DNA of 64,000 nt, taken from contig NC_080591.1 of assembly GCF_029962835.1 (NCBI RefSeq), positions 44,337,501-44,401,500 of the forward strand, read 5' to 3'. Both the position numbers and the translations under genes were made by a program. The stretch comes from Magnolia sinica. Lineage: Eukaryota; Streptophyta; Magnoliopsida; Magnoliales; Magnoliaceae. The notes beneath the pieces are model-generated. The model was not told where the DNA came from. It did no database searches and saw only the letters and a program-made list of their open reading frames with translations. Shown here piece by piece: positions 33,887-45,834 of the stretch; the first letter of the stretch is position 1, and each line of letters opens with the position of its first letter.

Positions 33887-34825
33887 AAGCATGTCTTAAC
33901 TTTAGAAGTTAAAATTTGACTTAGACACTAGCTCATTTTGATGTGGAAGGCAATGACTGAATAAATAGATAAACACCCTTGAATTGGTTATCTTGGAAAA
34001 AGGGAGAATGTATAGTAAACTGCAAATGGGTGCATTTAAAGTGGTATTTGCCCGACTTAATCTAGATTTCTTATTTAGCGGGAGAAAGGGAATGAATGTA
34101 CTTTGAAAACTGCCATCTATGGAAGCAAACATTCATGGTATGAGGCGTTTAATGCTTTAATCTTGATAATTTTATTATAAAGTGGTTATAATCATATATG
34201 TTTGTAAACACATGTCTCATACTAATGGAAACAACTGAAAAAGGCGTCCACCCTATTGAGCCTTGGAAATCCACTCCATCCATGTTGCTAAATCAATTTA
34301 TGGCATAATTTAGAAAATAAGGCAGGTCTAAGGCTTAAGTAGAACACCCCACAGAAAGTAAGAGATTAAACACCTACCACAAGATAATCATGGCCCACTT
34401 GCTACAATAGCCAAATCATTCATATAGTGGGGTCCATTGCAAACATAATTAAACCATGGTTACCATGTATAACATATGCAAATGGCACTTTATCATTGGC
34501 TACATGTCATCGCTTAATGAAATACATGCAGCGCATTGCATCACACTATATGTGTCTTATCTCGGAATAATGAGAGTGGGTGGTGGGAATGCCACATCAC
34601 CTTCTGATAACGTGGAACATTGTCAGTTGATGGGTTTCAATAGAGTTCCAACTGAGTATGTAGTGAAATCAATTATTTTCTCTACGAATCAAAATTCATA
34701 ATGTCCCATTCTGGACCATGAGTATCGATCATGTTAGATTTTCCAAATCGATCTAAACAAATAATGATTTAGATCATGTCTTTGTGCGATTGGTTGTAAT
34801 GTAAAAGAATCGTGTTGATGTTGCT
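33887..34825. other. Non-coding stretch, no gene recognised
   Basis: AT-rich sequence with scattered short ORFs (33902-34132 minus, 34456-34701 plus) that resemble no family. It lies between the solo LTR and the Tat-3 LTR. Confidence 0.5.
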
Positions 34826-35737
34826 TGTTGATGCAGTTTTTCAGCAGACCCTTCACTGTTGACCCTCCGGAACCTGCACTAATGAGAAAGAGACACAAAG
34901 GAGGCCCTGGTTAATGTAGGGGACTCTCCGATGACTAAGTCAGGAATGAGGTCTTTTATTGTAGGGTAGGATCTCTAGAAAAGAGACACCGGTCGAGTAT
35001 TAGGGTATCGATGAACGTACCTTGGATGGTTGGAGGTACCTCTATATATAAGGAAGGGAGTACAATTGTATGAGGACTCTTTCCTAATATCTTGGAGATC
35101 CGTTGTGATCCGGGATCTTTATGAGATTATCGGCTTCCGAGATTATTAGATCTGATGTTATCCTCCGAAGATCTTAGGAGAGATCTTTGAAATGTTCGGA
35201 GATTCTTCGAATTTGTAGCTCGGTTTCAGGTCAGCTCCCACAGGCAGGTGATGAGTCGGGAATAAGCAACATCGATCTATTCAACAGATCAACATTCACC
35301 ATTTTTGACCGATGGTTAGGTCGAAGGGTCTGTGTTCCCTTCAGCTGGGCGCTAATGGTTCTTGACCTTGTCATGGGACGTTCTGACCAATAACCGAATG
35401 TTGGCCAATCTATAGCCGTCCAATAGCCAAGTTATGACTGAACTATGGCCGGATAGTAACCAATCTGAGGTCGATCTATGGTCGATCTATATCCAACATA
35501 TGACCAACCTATGATCAATCTGTAATCGACCTATTAGGTCAGAACATGACTTATTTGAATGGGCTCATAGTCATGTTATTTGAATGTCCTTACAGTTGCC
35601 TTGACCTCCTTGAAGGTCGGCCTGTTTCTGGATGTAATCGCCTAATTAGGGTCGGGTTTTATTGGGCCTATGTTGGTTCGGTAGAGTTGGTCCATTCCAT
35701 AAACCAACTTATCAATTTGTCTATTTTTCCCCCAACA
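34826..35737 (-). repeat. Tat-3 3' LTR
   Basis: On the minus strand it starts TGTTGGGGG (35737) and ends CAACA (34826), so the ends are TGTTG...CAACA. Inside are 'ccttatatatagagg' near 35050 (minus-strand TATA) and, downstream, the Tat-type leader words 'ctgacttagtcatcgg' and 'gtgcaggttccgg'. A polypurine tract abuts it. Its 5-bp outer flank is TTGCT (34821-34825), whose partner would lie outside the window. Confidence 0.75.
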
Positions 35738-35758
35738 GTGAGCCCCCCTTACTTTTCG
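35738..35758 (-). other. Tat-3 polypurine tract
   Basis: On the minus strand 'aaaagtaaggggggctcac' immediately precedes the TGTTGG start of the LTR. Confidence 0.7.
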
Positions 35759-36103
35759 AGTCGATCTATGGAGGTTCAAAAAGTAAGCTAGCTGTAGTTA
35801 GGTCAGGTTATGCGTGGACTAGGTCGAGTCATATTGTCATAAATGCCAGGTATGGTAGCTAACACGGTAGTCGAAGCATGTTAGTCCATAATCATGACGT
35901 GCCGTTTTGTGGCTCAAGGTCACGTGGGGCGCCAATTCGTATTTTCGACGACAGACCAACGTGGTTGTGATGCGTGGCATTGTTCTTGATATCGGGGTCG
36001 AGCAGCGCATGGGGTCACACCACGTGTTGAGTTGGGGTAGTTGAGAGGTCATCGTATGGACTCACATTGATGGGCGTCTTTAATGACTATCACGTGGCAT
36101 TAC

Positions 36104-36110
36104 TATATAA
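36104..36110 (+). promoter_or_regulatory. TATA box of the Tat-3 antisense gene
   Basis: 'actatataaggaaagcc' on the plus strand, 206 bp upstream of the ATG at 36310. A pyrimidine-rich leader follows, with a possible donor 'TTGGTGAGCTCC' at 36246. It mirrors the Tat-2 arrangement. Confidence 0.55.
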
Positions 36111-36309
36111 GGAAAGCCCTAACCCTTGGGGTCTCTCCTTTTGCATTTCTGCTTCTTCCCCTCTTCGTCTTCCTCTTCTTTTCTGAATGATTTCCAGCAT
36201 CCGTTTTCTTCCCCAATCAAGCCAGAGACTTGCCCGCTCTCTTCTTGGTGAGCTCCATCTCCCCCTCTTATTTTTCCATTTTTGAGTAATTTTACGCGTA
36301 AGAACCACC

Positions 36310-36475
36310 ATGTCAAGCTCATTGAGATCATGGGAGGGGGCCTCTGGCAACGATAGTGGGGCGAGTAGTCGCCTTAGGGTAATGTTGAACCAACCGTTGC
36401 CACTGGTGATGATGGCGGACATCGACTTCTAGTCGTCATTGTCGAGGGCGTTGGAGAGGTCTCCAACACTGAGGT
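36310..36475 (+). pseudogene. Start of the Tat-3 antisense gene, cut by Tat-2
   Basis: ATG 36310 (MSSSLRSWEGASGNDSGASS) reads to a TAG at 36430. The sequence is broken at 36475 by the Tat-2 LTR. It is too short to assign to a family. Its place (3' LTR, polypurine tract, promoter, then plus-strand ATG) is the same as that of the antisense genes of Tat-1 and Tat-2. Confidence 0.5.
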
Positions 36476-37278
36476 TGTTTTGACAAGAAACAAAAGGGTT
36501 TTTGTTTAAGAAATTTTACTCACTTCATAATTAACAGAAGAAGGCAAGAAAGATAATCACTTTATTTATTCCAAGTTCTTTTACATCCCATTCTCCTTTG
36601 ATTCCAAAATAGAATGTTTACAAATTATAATATGAAGCAAATATTTGATTATATCAAGTATTATGCTGAAGGCCATTGTAAACTAAAGGAGTCCATTATG
36701 CATTGAGCCTGTTGTGCACTAGAGCCTTTATGCACTTGAAGGCCTTTGTGCGTTGGAGCCTTTGTGCGTTGGAGACCTTTGTGCACTGGAGGCCTTTATA
36801 CACTGAAGGCCTTTGTACGTAGTAAGCGTTGTGTGCTGCACAACGACTATTCCACACAACGGACAGCAGGCTCTACCTTCCTTTCTTCTTAGTCTACTCC
36901 TCTCCAATTGTTTGCTAATGACCCCATTAGAGGGGTCGAGGGGTATTTATTGCCCTATCACATGTGTGAATGTGCCACGTAAGCACTGCACGCTCCCCCT
37001 TTGTGCGGACCATGCTGCACGCTCCTCTTTGTGTGAACTTTGCTGCGTGCTCCCCCTTTGTGCGGACCATGCTGCACGCTCCTCTTTGTGCGAACTTTGC
37101 TGTGCGCTCCTCTTTGTGCGGACAATGATCACTTCTGCACAATGATGATTTTCGTGCAATGACTACTTTTCTGCACAAAGCTCAATTTTTCCGCACAATG
37201 CTCTTTTTAGCATCCTGTTTGCGCAAAATGCTTTTTCTCGCTATTCTGTCTTTTATCTCTCTTTTTTATGCCTTAACA
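36476..37278 (-). repeat. Tat-2 3' LTR
   Basis: On the minus strand it begins TGTTAAGGCA (37278) and ends 'cttgtcaaaaca' (36476), so the ends are TGTT...AACA. The left limit could be 36481 instead. A minus-strand TATA-like 'gcaataaatacccc' lies near 36945. The flank GAGGT (36471-36475) is the candidate target duplication. Confidence 0.7.
36992..37130. repeat. 28/29-bp tandem repeat in the Tat-2 LTR
   Basis: Alternating units 'gctccccctttgtgcgga' + 'ccatgctgcac' and 'gctcctctttgtg.gaac' + 'tttgctg', about 4.5 copies with a higher-order period of 56-57 bp. The wider region 36690-37870 is sprinkled with GTGCGCA/TGTGCAC words. Confidence 0.85.
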
Positions 37279-37292
37279 AATGCCCCCTTGAT
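37279..37292 (-). other. Tat-2 polypurine tract
   Basis: On the minus strand ATCAAGGGGGCATT directly precedes the TGTTAAGG LTR start. Confidence 0.75.
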
Positions 37293-37532
37293 CTTGCATT
37301 TTTTTTTTTTATTTTTATACCTACAAAATAAACCATGTAGGATCAATAAAAATTCATTCTAACTACTTATTTTTTTTTACTTTCCTTTATTGTGCACAAC
37401 ATCAAACCTTTGAGCGCACAATTATTTCCTTTGTGTGCACCACACATCCCTTACCGCATAGCGTTTACCACACAATGGTCAATGCATAATGGTGACCGCA
37501 CAACGGTTTCCGCACAAAGGGCCAAACTCTCC

Positions 37533-37540
37533 TATAAATA
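37533..37540 (+). promoter_or_regulatory. TATA box of the Tat-2 antisense PMD gene
   Basis: TATAAATA on the plus strand in 'ctcctataaatacaac', about 430 bp upstream of the ATG at 37970. The sequence before the ATG ('tctgctaactccctatgcag') looks like a branch point and 3' splice site, suggesting an intron in the 5' leader. Confidence 0.6.
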
Positions 37541-37969
37541 CAACACTTGTTCTTTTCCTCCCACTTCACTTCCTTCCTGCTTTATTATCTCCGTGTCAAA
37601 CTATTTTCTTCAAACCATTCTCGTTGTACACTAACATCATTGTGTGCTGCACAACACCTATTCCGCACTACAGAACCGAGCACACAATGACTTCTCTGCA
37701 CGGTCACCATTCAGCATACGATAAGCAGCGCACAATAGCCTTGCGCATAGCCCTTTTCTGTACTTAGTCAAAATTCAGTGCACGGCAGGTAGCGCTCAAT
37801 GACCTTGTGCACAACACTTTGCACACAAAGACAGGTGCACAACCACTCTATTTATCTGTGCACAAAGACAGGCGCACAAGGACTCTATACTTCATCTTCA
37901 AATTTTCAAACTTTGATAAATTCTTCTCTTTAGTTCTGATTCTTCTGCTAACTCCCTATGCAGGTTTTG

Positions 37970-40900
37970 ATGGCCAGCTCATCAAAGAGACCTCATACTT
38001 CTGTAAACACTACAGGATCCTCTGATCCTCAGCCAACTGAGTCCCATACCCACAAAAGGTCTAGGTCTGAAGATTATTCTATTTATTTCAAAGAACTGGC
38101 CCCTGTCATTATCAATTTCATTGACTGCATTCAGCGCCTACCCGACCACATCCGAACAGCTATTCTAATGCGAGAAATAGAGGGGCCCCCAACGGAGGGA
38201 CAAGAGTCAGACTAGGAGGATTAACTAAAGTCCACAGCTAACCTTCGAACAGATGTTACCCAATTATTTGCCATTGATACTTCCCCTACTGCGGCCTTCA
38301 CCAAAAAGAAAAAGGAAAAAAGCAAAGATGAAATCTTCCAAGAGAAAATCTGAGAACATAATCAAAGGCGTTTCCAAAACGCTTGGGATTTGATTAAATC
38401 GTATCTGGACGCAATCTAATTCTGCAATCCTTTGAAGGACGAAACCATCACCATCCCTTTGCTCCTTCACTACTATCGCTCCATAATTCAGAGTGAGCCG
38501 ACTGACTTCGTGACACAAAATAAGCTTCTATACGTGTCAAATTGGGTAATAAAAGAATCGAAACTTCTTGAAGGCTACCTAACGAAGAAAGGATTGGTCC
38601 AGATAACCAGGCAGATAACATACATGCACTTCCTCATGCCATGTTACAATCCTCACGACGTATACCACACCCACTTTTTCAAAACAATCCAACAATGGTT
38701 TCATCACTGTGACTCTTTGTGGGGTAAGGAAGAGTTCAGAACCCGGGGTCTTTGGACAGATCGTCCATACTATAGCGCATGGACGAAAGCAATTTTAAAG
38801 AAATATGAAAATGTCCCTGTTGTAGCCAAAGTCTACCATGCTATAGAAGCTACCTCTGATTTTTTTCACAAAGATACAATGATCTACAAGGGTTTTCTGA
38901 AGTATTAGTCTTCTACCACGAATTCCTTCCACCTCCCTATTAGGGAAGTAAGCATCAGTTTATAAGATTTATTCAAAATGGATGGTTTACCCATTACTGG
39001 ATCTTTCTTGGACGAATACATTCCTACGAATGAAGAATTCACTTATGTGGCCCCGAACAGGATACCCAAGATTACTTCCTCAACAATCGCACTTTTCCAA
39101 GAAATGTCTTATTTTCTAGACATTCATAAGATATCACCCCTTTCATGGCTCACACACTTTTCGCGATATTTAGTATTAGTATCCTTATCATTCTCTTCAT
39201 CTCTCACATGATACCTACTTATTTGTATAAATTGCTAATCCTTCTTTCTCTTTTTAGGTTTCCTGGTAGTCATGGTCCTGAACTGGAAGCTAATCGAAAA
39301 AAATAACAGGCCCTGCTAAATTTACTGCCGAAACTGAATTGGCTGCTTTCCTAGCCTACTGGCTAAGCTTGATCGTACTTCCAAGTTCAAAAAGCTCAAA
39401 CTCAATTCGACCCATTTTGTTTGTCACGGCTGGCACAATGGCAGAGGGTAGAAAAAGATATTCTCTAGCTCCTCCTGTATTATGCTCGCTGTACCGAGCT
39501 TTTGGACATGTTGCGGTGCACTGCTCAAGTCTAGCACTAGGAGTCTCATCTTCTTTCACTCCTTGACATAATTTCTCTGGTTGGTTAGGCATCTACTTTC
39601 CTTGGACATATAATGATCCAGAAAAAGCTTATGTCCATCCTGAGCATCTACCTTTATGGCATTTCTAGTGACGGAAAATGATAAAGAAAACATATGACTG
39701 GATAGTAGACAGGATTGACAATCTGGAATCCATTGACTTCTTTCCTTTCTACTTAGATTATCAGGCCGAAGACAGGGATGTCGAGGACAACAATAATTTG
39801 GACCCTATCAACCGAACCTTCTTCTTATGTATCCGTTCTTACAGCGTTCCCTTACGAGAAGGGGTAGAATTTTGGAGAGAGCCGTACTACCCTAACCGGT
39901 TTGCCAGACAATTTGGATACGATCAAACTGTGCCACAAATAGGAGAAGATGTCACCCGAATTATGCGAAGTTACGAAGTTGGCCCCTACAACTGGGCATT
40001 GATATGGAAATAACTTTTGGCAAGGAACTTTGGTTCTCGATTCGTTCTCTCAAGATATAACCATCGAGTGACAGCATCATACTCTTAGATGCGATGGTGG
40101 GTGCATCATTATTATTTAGTACACAACTATTTTCCAGTGGACCGTCCCATCTGGATTCCTCCTCCACGTTTGAGGAACTATAGGCCGGAACAGAGAATAG
40201 GTTATTTTTATGAGAAAGATCAAGCTGCTGTTTTCAGAGAAATTTGCCACAAGATTTCCATAGAAGAGCCTATCAGAGAAATAAAGCCATTAAATACCCT
40301 AAAAGGATGGTTTGCATTTGGCTCTCCTTTAGATTTGATAAAGCGAGGGGTACAACCACCTACTCGTGATGAGTTTGAAACTGTGGGTGGCACTCTGCCT
40401 TCCCCCACTCCCGAAAGCGGAGATCAACCTATTCATGCTACTTCTGCCGATCCTGCTGTCACAGAACCCACGATCGTTATTGTTCCTTCCAATATTATTC
40501 ACACTACCACGGGCCCCACAACAGTTGTAATTTCTCCAGTAGCTCATCATACTATAACCTCAGCTTCTCCTACTGTAAATCAAGCTGTTACGTCTCCTAT
40601 GACCCGATCTCATGCTAAGTCATTGTCTCCTACAGCTTTGGCCTAACCAGCTCCTTCTCCAGTTCAAAATACACAACTTCTTCCTATAAAGACTGCTTAT
40701 AAAGAAAAATAGATGATATCAGTGGAAGACAGTTCTTTAGAATGTTCGGTTAACACTGATAGTGACTATCTATATTCTTTTACAAGTTTAACTGATGAAG
40801 GAGATGCTTTGCTAAATGTGGATACTGATGCTGAAGTAGACATTGGGGAAGAAGGCGATGTCAGGGCTAAATCTCCGCTTCATGATATTCCAACCGATCC

Positions 40901-41410
40901 AAATGTTCCTCTCCCAACCACAATGGATTCTCGAGAAGAGGAGTAACTCGACTATGGAGAATATGGATATTCCCCTAGGACAAACATCTTCTTCTCTTTT
41001 GATGTCGCATATTCTCGCATATTATAGAGACCACCGACACGACTGCTCATGGAGTACCAATGTTAATAGGGATAGAGGCTCAATCGTCAAGACTTCCAAT
41101 AAAAACAGAAGATGCTCCTCTCCATCACAACACAGAGGAAGTTTTGCCAACAATAGTTGCACCACTTGATTCCCCTCCTCGTATGGATAAATCTCTCACG
41201 GTGCGTCCTTCCCTGGTTCAACCGGTGGCTCAAAATTTAGAATTCTTTTCGGACCCCATTGATGTGCCGACCCCGACAACTGTTGATTCTAGCATGAGAG
41301 GGGCTCAAGAACTCTCTTTCAACGTTGCCGCAACTACGGATATACCAGGATCTGTAGTTCCTTCAACTCGCTCTACTCAAACCACTTTTGTCGTTGTTCC
41401 TGAATGAGGT

Positions 41411-41442
<32 letters not shown>

Positions 41443-42260
41443 GTATATATATTTTCTTATTTGATGTATCCTCTTTCTTCTAAACTCATAATCTTCTTCT
41501 CCTTTTTTATTCAGCCACAATCATGCCAACCCCGAGTGGTTCCGAGGGCTCTAACTCAGTGGCTACACTCTTTGATGTACTTTCATTGGAGAAAGTATCA
41601 CCTCTCCTGTTAGGATTCTTTAAAAATGCGCTTTTGGTCATCATCAATGCTTTCAAAGACCCAACTCAATGGTCTTTCCTAGATAGTTCTTTGGCTATTC
41701 TTGCTCACTCTACTCGCCTCACGCACGTCAATGTTCAATCCCTTCATGACTGCCTATAAGAATTCTATGATTCGACTAAAAATTTAGAAGCCGCTTGAAG
41801 TGTTGTTATTGCTCCGAAAATCCTCAGTCGTCAGAAAGAATTGACATCACTTAAGGAGAAACTTTCTTATTCGGATGACGTTCTCGCTACTCATGAGATT
41901 ACCACCCACTCCCTTCATGAGAAGCTAAGAATCTCTGATAGAAATAAAGCAATTATCGATGATCAAATTACCCTTCTTGAGAAAGAGATTTTACTGCTCA
42001 AGGGTAAAAAAGAAGCAAAGAATTGATTATTCATCAAATCAGAGAAGAACTTGAAACAAATATTCAGGCCATTGATCTTGCAAAGACTGAACAGACAAAA
42101 AATCAGGAAACTGCCGCTCTTTTAGAATCGGAACTAGCTGACATTTCTAATTAGGCTAAGATCATTCTTGAAGCTGAACAAACAACTTCTACAGCACGGC
42201 TTCAATTAAAAGAGGAGTTAGAGCGCTACATAACAACATTGAACATAATTGAAGATCTGT
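37970..42260 (+). pseudogene. Tat-2 antisense plant mobile domain (PMD) gene
   Basis: ATG 37970 (MASSSKRPHTS). Several stops interrupt the first frame (38213, 38219, 38350, 38417, 38906, 38963). PMD blocks in order are 'WGKEEFRTRGLWTDRPYYSA' (38718-38777), 'MDGLPITGSFLDEYIPTNEE', intron 39173-39257 (GTATTAGT ... CTTTTTAG), 'LAAFLAYWLSLIVLPSSKSS', 'AEGRKRYSLAPPVLCSLYRA', and 'FWREPYYPNRFARQFGYDQ' plus 'TVPQ' (39870-39940), the signature of gypsy-borne PMD proteins. Then comes 'YNWALIWK', a Ser/Thr/Pro-rich tail, a second intron (about 41407-41514, GTACACAC ... TTTATTCAG, with a CA/TA microsatellite), and a coiled-coil end ('SLKEKLSYSDDVL', 'LLEKEILLLKGKKEA'). It runs antisense to integrase. 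Function is unknown; related PMD proteins act in silencing. Confidence 0.85.
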
Positions 42261-43617
42261 AAAGAAAAATATATATTATATTGTGATGCATGTATTTCTT
42301 TATTCCTTTTGGTGATGTAATATATGAACAAACTATAGTATTTTTAATGAATTTGCATATTTTTCTTCTTTTCATGTACTAAATGGCGACCTTATGTGGT
42401 GTTTTATTTCAATGGGTGGAACTATTTTGTTTTGAAGTTATTAGAGTTAGTTCACACACAGTTTAAGCTCTTGAGTAGTGGAGCAAGCAGTTTCTTAGAC
42501 TCATGCGGGAGTCGGGTCTTACGTGATGGTCTCTGTAACTCTTAGGAGTTCACGAGACTTCTCACAACCTGGTGAGTTCACAAACCGCGATCCATTAGAG
42601 GGGCCCAGTGAAGTTACCAAGGCCATGAACTCAGTTGGTTTTACGCACAAGGTTGGATGCAGTAACTCTCTAAAGTTCATAGGGCTCACAAGGCAACCTT
42701 TGGGGTACCAAATCTAGGGCCGCCAGTTCATCAATGAGTAGGTTTAGGCCATTCCTCATAAGTTAATACTAAAATCAAGCCAGAGATATGGGGGGACTTA
42801 CGCATGATTTGCCTATCTATGGATATGGCCAAAGAACTCACACTGTAGCCCGCATTTTCTTCGTCTGCAAGGTCGGACCCATTCATGGGAGGGCATTTTC
42901 CTCCGTTCCCCATAACACTATCGGAAAGCTATATAGACGGCATTGGTCTCACGCGTGATTGACCGTTGTGGACTGTTTGGCCTTTTAAGGCTTTTAATCA
43001 CTGGCTTCGTCAGCTGCCTGCATGGGTATGCGTATGATGGCCTTCATGGGCTTTTTAGGGCAACTGGCTTCTCAACGCTACCCGAATGGTGAAAATGATA
43101 GGTCTTATGCATAATTGGCCATATAAGGCTTGACTAGGCTGCCTTAAGCAGTAAACTACCATCGCTGTTATCAACTTTTTTTTGTGGTTGGCTATATAGT
43201 TCATTCCACTGCCAAAATTGATGAATCAATAATTGATATTTCGCCATTGCTGATGATGTTTTGATAACATTCATATTATATTTAGAATAGTGTATCAGCC
43301 TGGCGATGATAGCAATCACGATAAAATAAGCTTATATGAGCGATTGATGATGACAACGATAGTTGCTAACTTTGGCAATTGGCGATAATCACCCACGTTT
43401 GGCGATTGTTAATGCCTGGTAGCAATCATATCGTCAATGCTTCTGATATATTTGAGAGGCTTCTCTTTGGAAATTTGTGCTACTTTTTATTCATTCTCAT
43501 GAGGGAGAGTACATGGCTTTGTCTTTCGCGACTCCTTTGCCTTTCTGCCTGTCATGCCCCTTTTTAATCCAGAATCATTATTTCGATAATATTCTTGATA
43601 AAAAAATCAGTATCAAC
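42261..43617. other. Tat-2 spacer between antisense gene and integrase
   Basis: The first 100 bp are AT-rich and may be the 3' end of the PMD transcript. Related words 'cttacgcatgatttgcc', 'ctcacgcgtgattgacc' and 'cttatgcataattggcc' recur near 42797, 42948 and 43102. No gene is recognised. Confidence 0.5.
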
Positions 43618-44930
43618 TTCAGGGACGATATCTTTTGATAAAGCGAGCATTGACCGGTATACTGATACCTTATCCATCTTGATCTACAACTTTATATGCT
43701 CCATTGGAGTATACTTCTTTTATTATATAAGATCCGTTCCATTTGGGTTCGATTTTCCCCCCTATTCTATGGGTGACCACTATAAGTCTTTTCAACATTA
43801 GTACCATATCCCCTTTTTTGAAAGAGGGATATTTAACTCGTTTATCAAAGGCGGATGATACCCTTGCTTAATACGATTGCAATCGCTGCTAAGCTGCCAT
43901 GCGTTTCTCATCAAGCAAATCTTGCTCTTTAAGCCTTATTTTTACATTTTCATCATCTGTAATTGACTGATGTACTGCCACTCTGAGTGACACAACTTGT
44001 ATTTTGATCGGGATTACCGCTTCTACACCATAAACCAGTGAATATGGTGTTACTTTTGTTGCCGTTAGATGGGTAGTTCTACATGCCCACAGTGCTTCTT
44101 GTAATTTTTTATCCCAATCTCGCTTATTTCCTGTCACTGTTTTCTTTAGTATTTTGACTATGATTTTATTAAATGCCTATGCTAATCCATTAGCCGATGG
44201 ATAGTAAGGTGTTGAAAATGAATGATGAATGCTGAATTTTCGACATAACTTTTCCATGCCCCTGTTTTTGAAAGAAGTGTCATTGTCTGTGACAATTTTC
44301 CGCGGGATACCATGGAGGTATATGATTGCATGTCGGATGAAATTAACCACATCCCTCTCCTTGACATTACATAATGCAACTGCCTCTGTCCACTTGGAGA
44401 AATAATCTGTCGCCGCCAGAATATACTGCTTTTCCTTGGACGAAGGCAGATTTATAGGATCAATGACGTTGAGTCCCCAAGCAAAGAAAGGCCAAGATGC
44501 GACTGATTGATGCAGGACTTCTGGAGGAACATGTATAACATCTCCATGAATCTAGCATTCGTGACATCGCTTCGCATAATCTATCGCATCTTTGAACATG
44601 AAAGGCCAATAATACCCCATTCGATGTATCCAGTGAAATAAATTTCAGTCAGCTTGATGTGCCCCGCATTCTCCAGAGTGTGCCTCTTGCAACATCTGAC
44701 CTGCTTCTTGTTTGTCTAAACAACATAGCAGCATTCCATTGTAAGATTTTCTATACAGCACTTCGCTACATATGATGAACCTGCTTGATCTTTGCTTGAT
44801 TTGCTGTCTTTGCGTCGGATCTTCTGCCAAGATATCATCTTTGAGAAAATCTGCCAAGATATCACATTTGAGAAAATCTATGAAAGGCTGGCGCCAATCA
44901 TCTGTCGTTACCTCTAAACACAATACAAGA
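43618..44930 (-). pseudogene. Tat-2 integrase, catalytic Glu codon mutated
   Basis: Minus strand: zinc segment (44923-44645, 'EAHSGECGAH'), core with 'AATDYFSKWTEAVAL', the second Asp in 'IVTDNDTSFKNRG', and 'STPYYPSANGLA' followed by TAG (44184-44182) exactly where the catalytic Glu codon GAG is expected. It then continues 'FNKIIVKILKK', 'KLQEALWACRTTHL' and a C-terminal domain ('PSFKKGDMVLML', 'PKWNGSYIIKEVY', 'VNARFIKRY', down to about 43618). Loss of the Glu codon alone abolishes integration. Confidence 0.88.
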
Positions 44931-45070
44931 AGTGTCTTAGCAATTTCATCGATGACCTCTGGAGATGGAAAAAATCTTCTTTCCTCGATAGTTACTTAGA
45001 GAGGGCTTCAATTTGGGCAAGACAAAGACGCTGCTAAGCTGGCCAAAGCATCCGCTCTTACATTTTCAGA

Positions 45071-45587
45071 TCACGGTATGTGCTTAACTTCGACATGACA
45101 GAACTGCTCTAGCAACTTCTGTGCTTTCCGATAATAAGGCAAAAGCTCTTGCTTTCTTATTTTGAATTCAGTCATCAATTGATTAATGATCAATTTAGAA
45201 TCTCCGAAGATATGCAGCGTTTTTATCTTCATTTCTTGAGCCATTTTCATTCCGGTGATGAGGGCTCTATATTTAGCCTCATTATTTGAGCATGCGGTCC
45301 CCAACGTAAAGGAGTAAGGTAAAAAATTACCTTGAGGAGTAATGAATATTACTCTTGCCCCAGCTCCTGATGCTCGAGAAGCACCGTTGAAATATATCTG
45401 CCATGAGCTTTTCTCAAATTTGTTAACCTGTGCCAATAAAGCGCCTAAAGAATTCTGGGCTGCAGATGTATACAAAATAAGCGATTTCCCTTTTATTGGA
45501 GCTGTCAGTACTGACAGATGTTTCACAATTCCTTTATCGAATCAAACACGTTTTGACAGGCTTGATCCCATACAAACTTTGTAACTT
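45071..45587 (-). pseudogene. Tat-2 RNase H fused to aRNH by internal deletion
   Basis: Minus strand from 45587: 'VWDQACQNVFDSIKEL' (read over a frameshift), 'KHLSVLTAPIKGKSLILYTS' and 'AAQNSLGALLAQ' are the start of the RT-linked RNase H. After only a few residues (NKFEKSS) it jumps to the second RNase H ('WQIYFNGASRASGAGARVIF', 'NNEAKYRALITGM', 'GDSKLIINQL'). The middle, normally about 200 residues, is missing, so a deletion joined the two domains in frame. The first catalytic Asp of aRNH is Asn here (YFNGAS). Confidence 0.85.
45585..45587. repeat. CACTA target-site duplication CTT, left
   Basis: CTT precedes CACTACC; the same CTT follows GGTAGTG at 63271-63273. Confidence 0.9.
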
Positions 45588-45815
45588 CACTACCAAAAAA
45601 TAGGGCAACGCCGACGGTTAAAAACCGTCGGCAATGACCTTCGCCGTCCAAGGTCCGTTGGTAAAGGGTACGTCAGCGTTGCTCGCTGACGGCTAAAAAC
45701 CGTCGGCGTTGTCAGCGGTTTAAACTACCGGCGTTGTCGGCGGCTCAAATCCGTCGGCGTTATCGGCGACTAAAATCCGTCGGCGTTCTCAGCGGCTAAA
45801 AACCGTCGGCGATTC
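45588..45815. repeat. CACTA left terminal and subterminal repeats
   Basis: After the inverted repeat, CCGTCGGCG and its complement CGCCGACGG occur about nine times in 200 bp, often as 'ctaaaaaccgtcggcg'. The pair at 45606-45634 forms a hairpin (GCCGACGGTTAAAAACCGTCGGC). Subterminal repeats of CACTA elements bind TnpA. Confidence 0.88.
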
Positions 45816-45834
45816 TCATTAATTAAAAAAAAAA

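Noticed and set aside
34456..34701. 81-codon ORF between the solo LTR and the Tat-3 LTR
   Set aside because: No family motif and no promoter or splice context; likely chance.
35738..35760. Reading 34826-35737 as a plus-strand 5' LTR followed by a primer site
   Set aside because: GTGAGCCCCCC is not a primer site. Read on the minus strand it is a good polypurine tract, and the leader words fit minus orientation.
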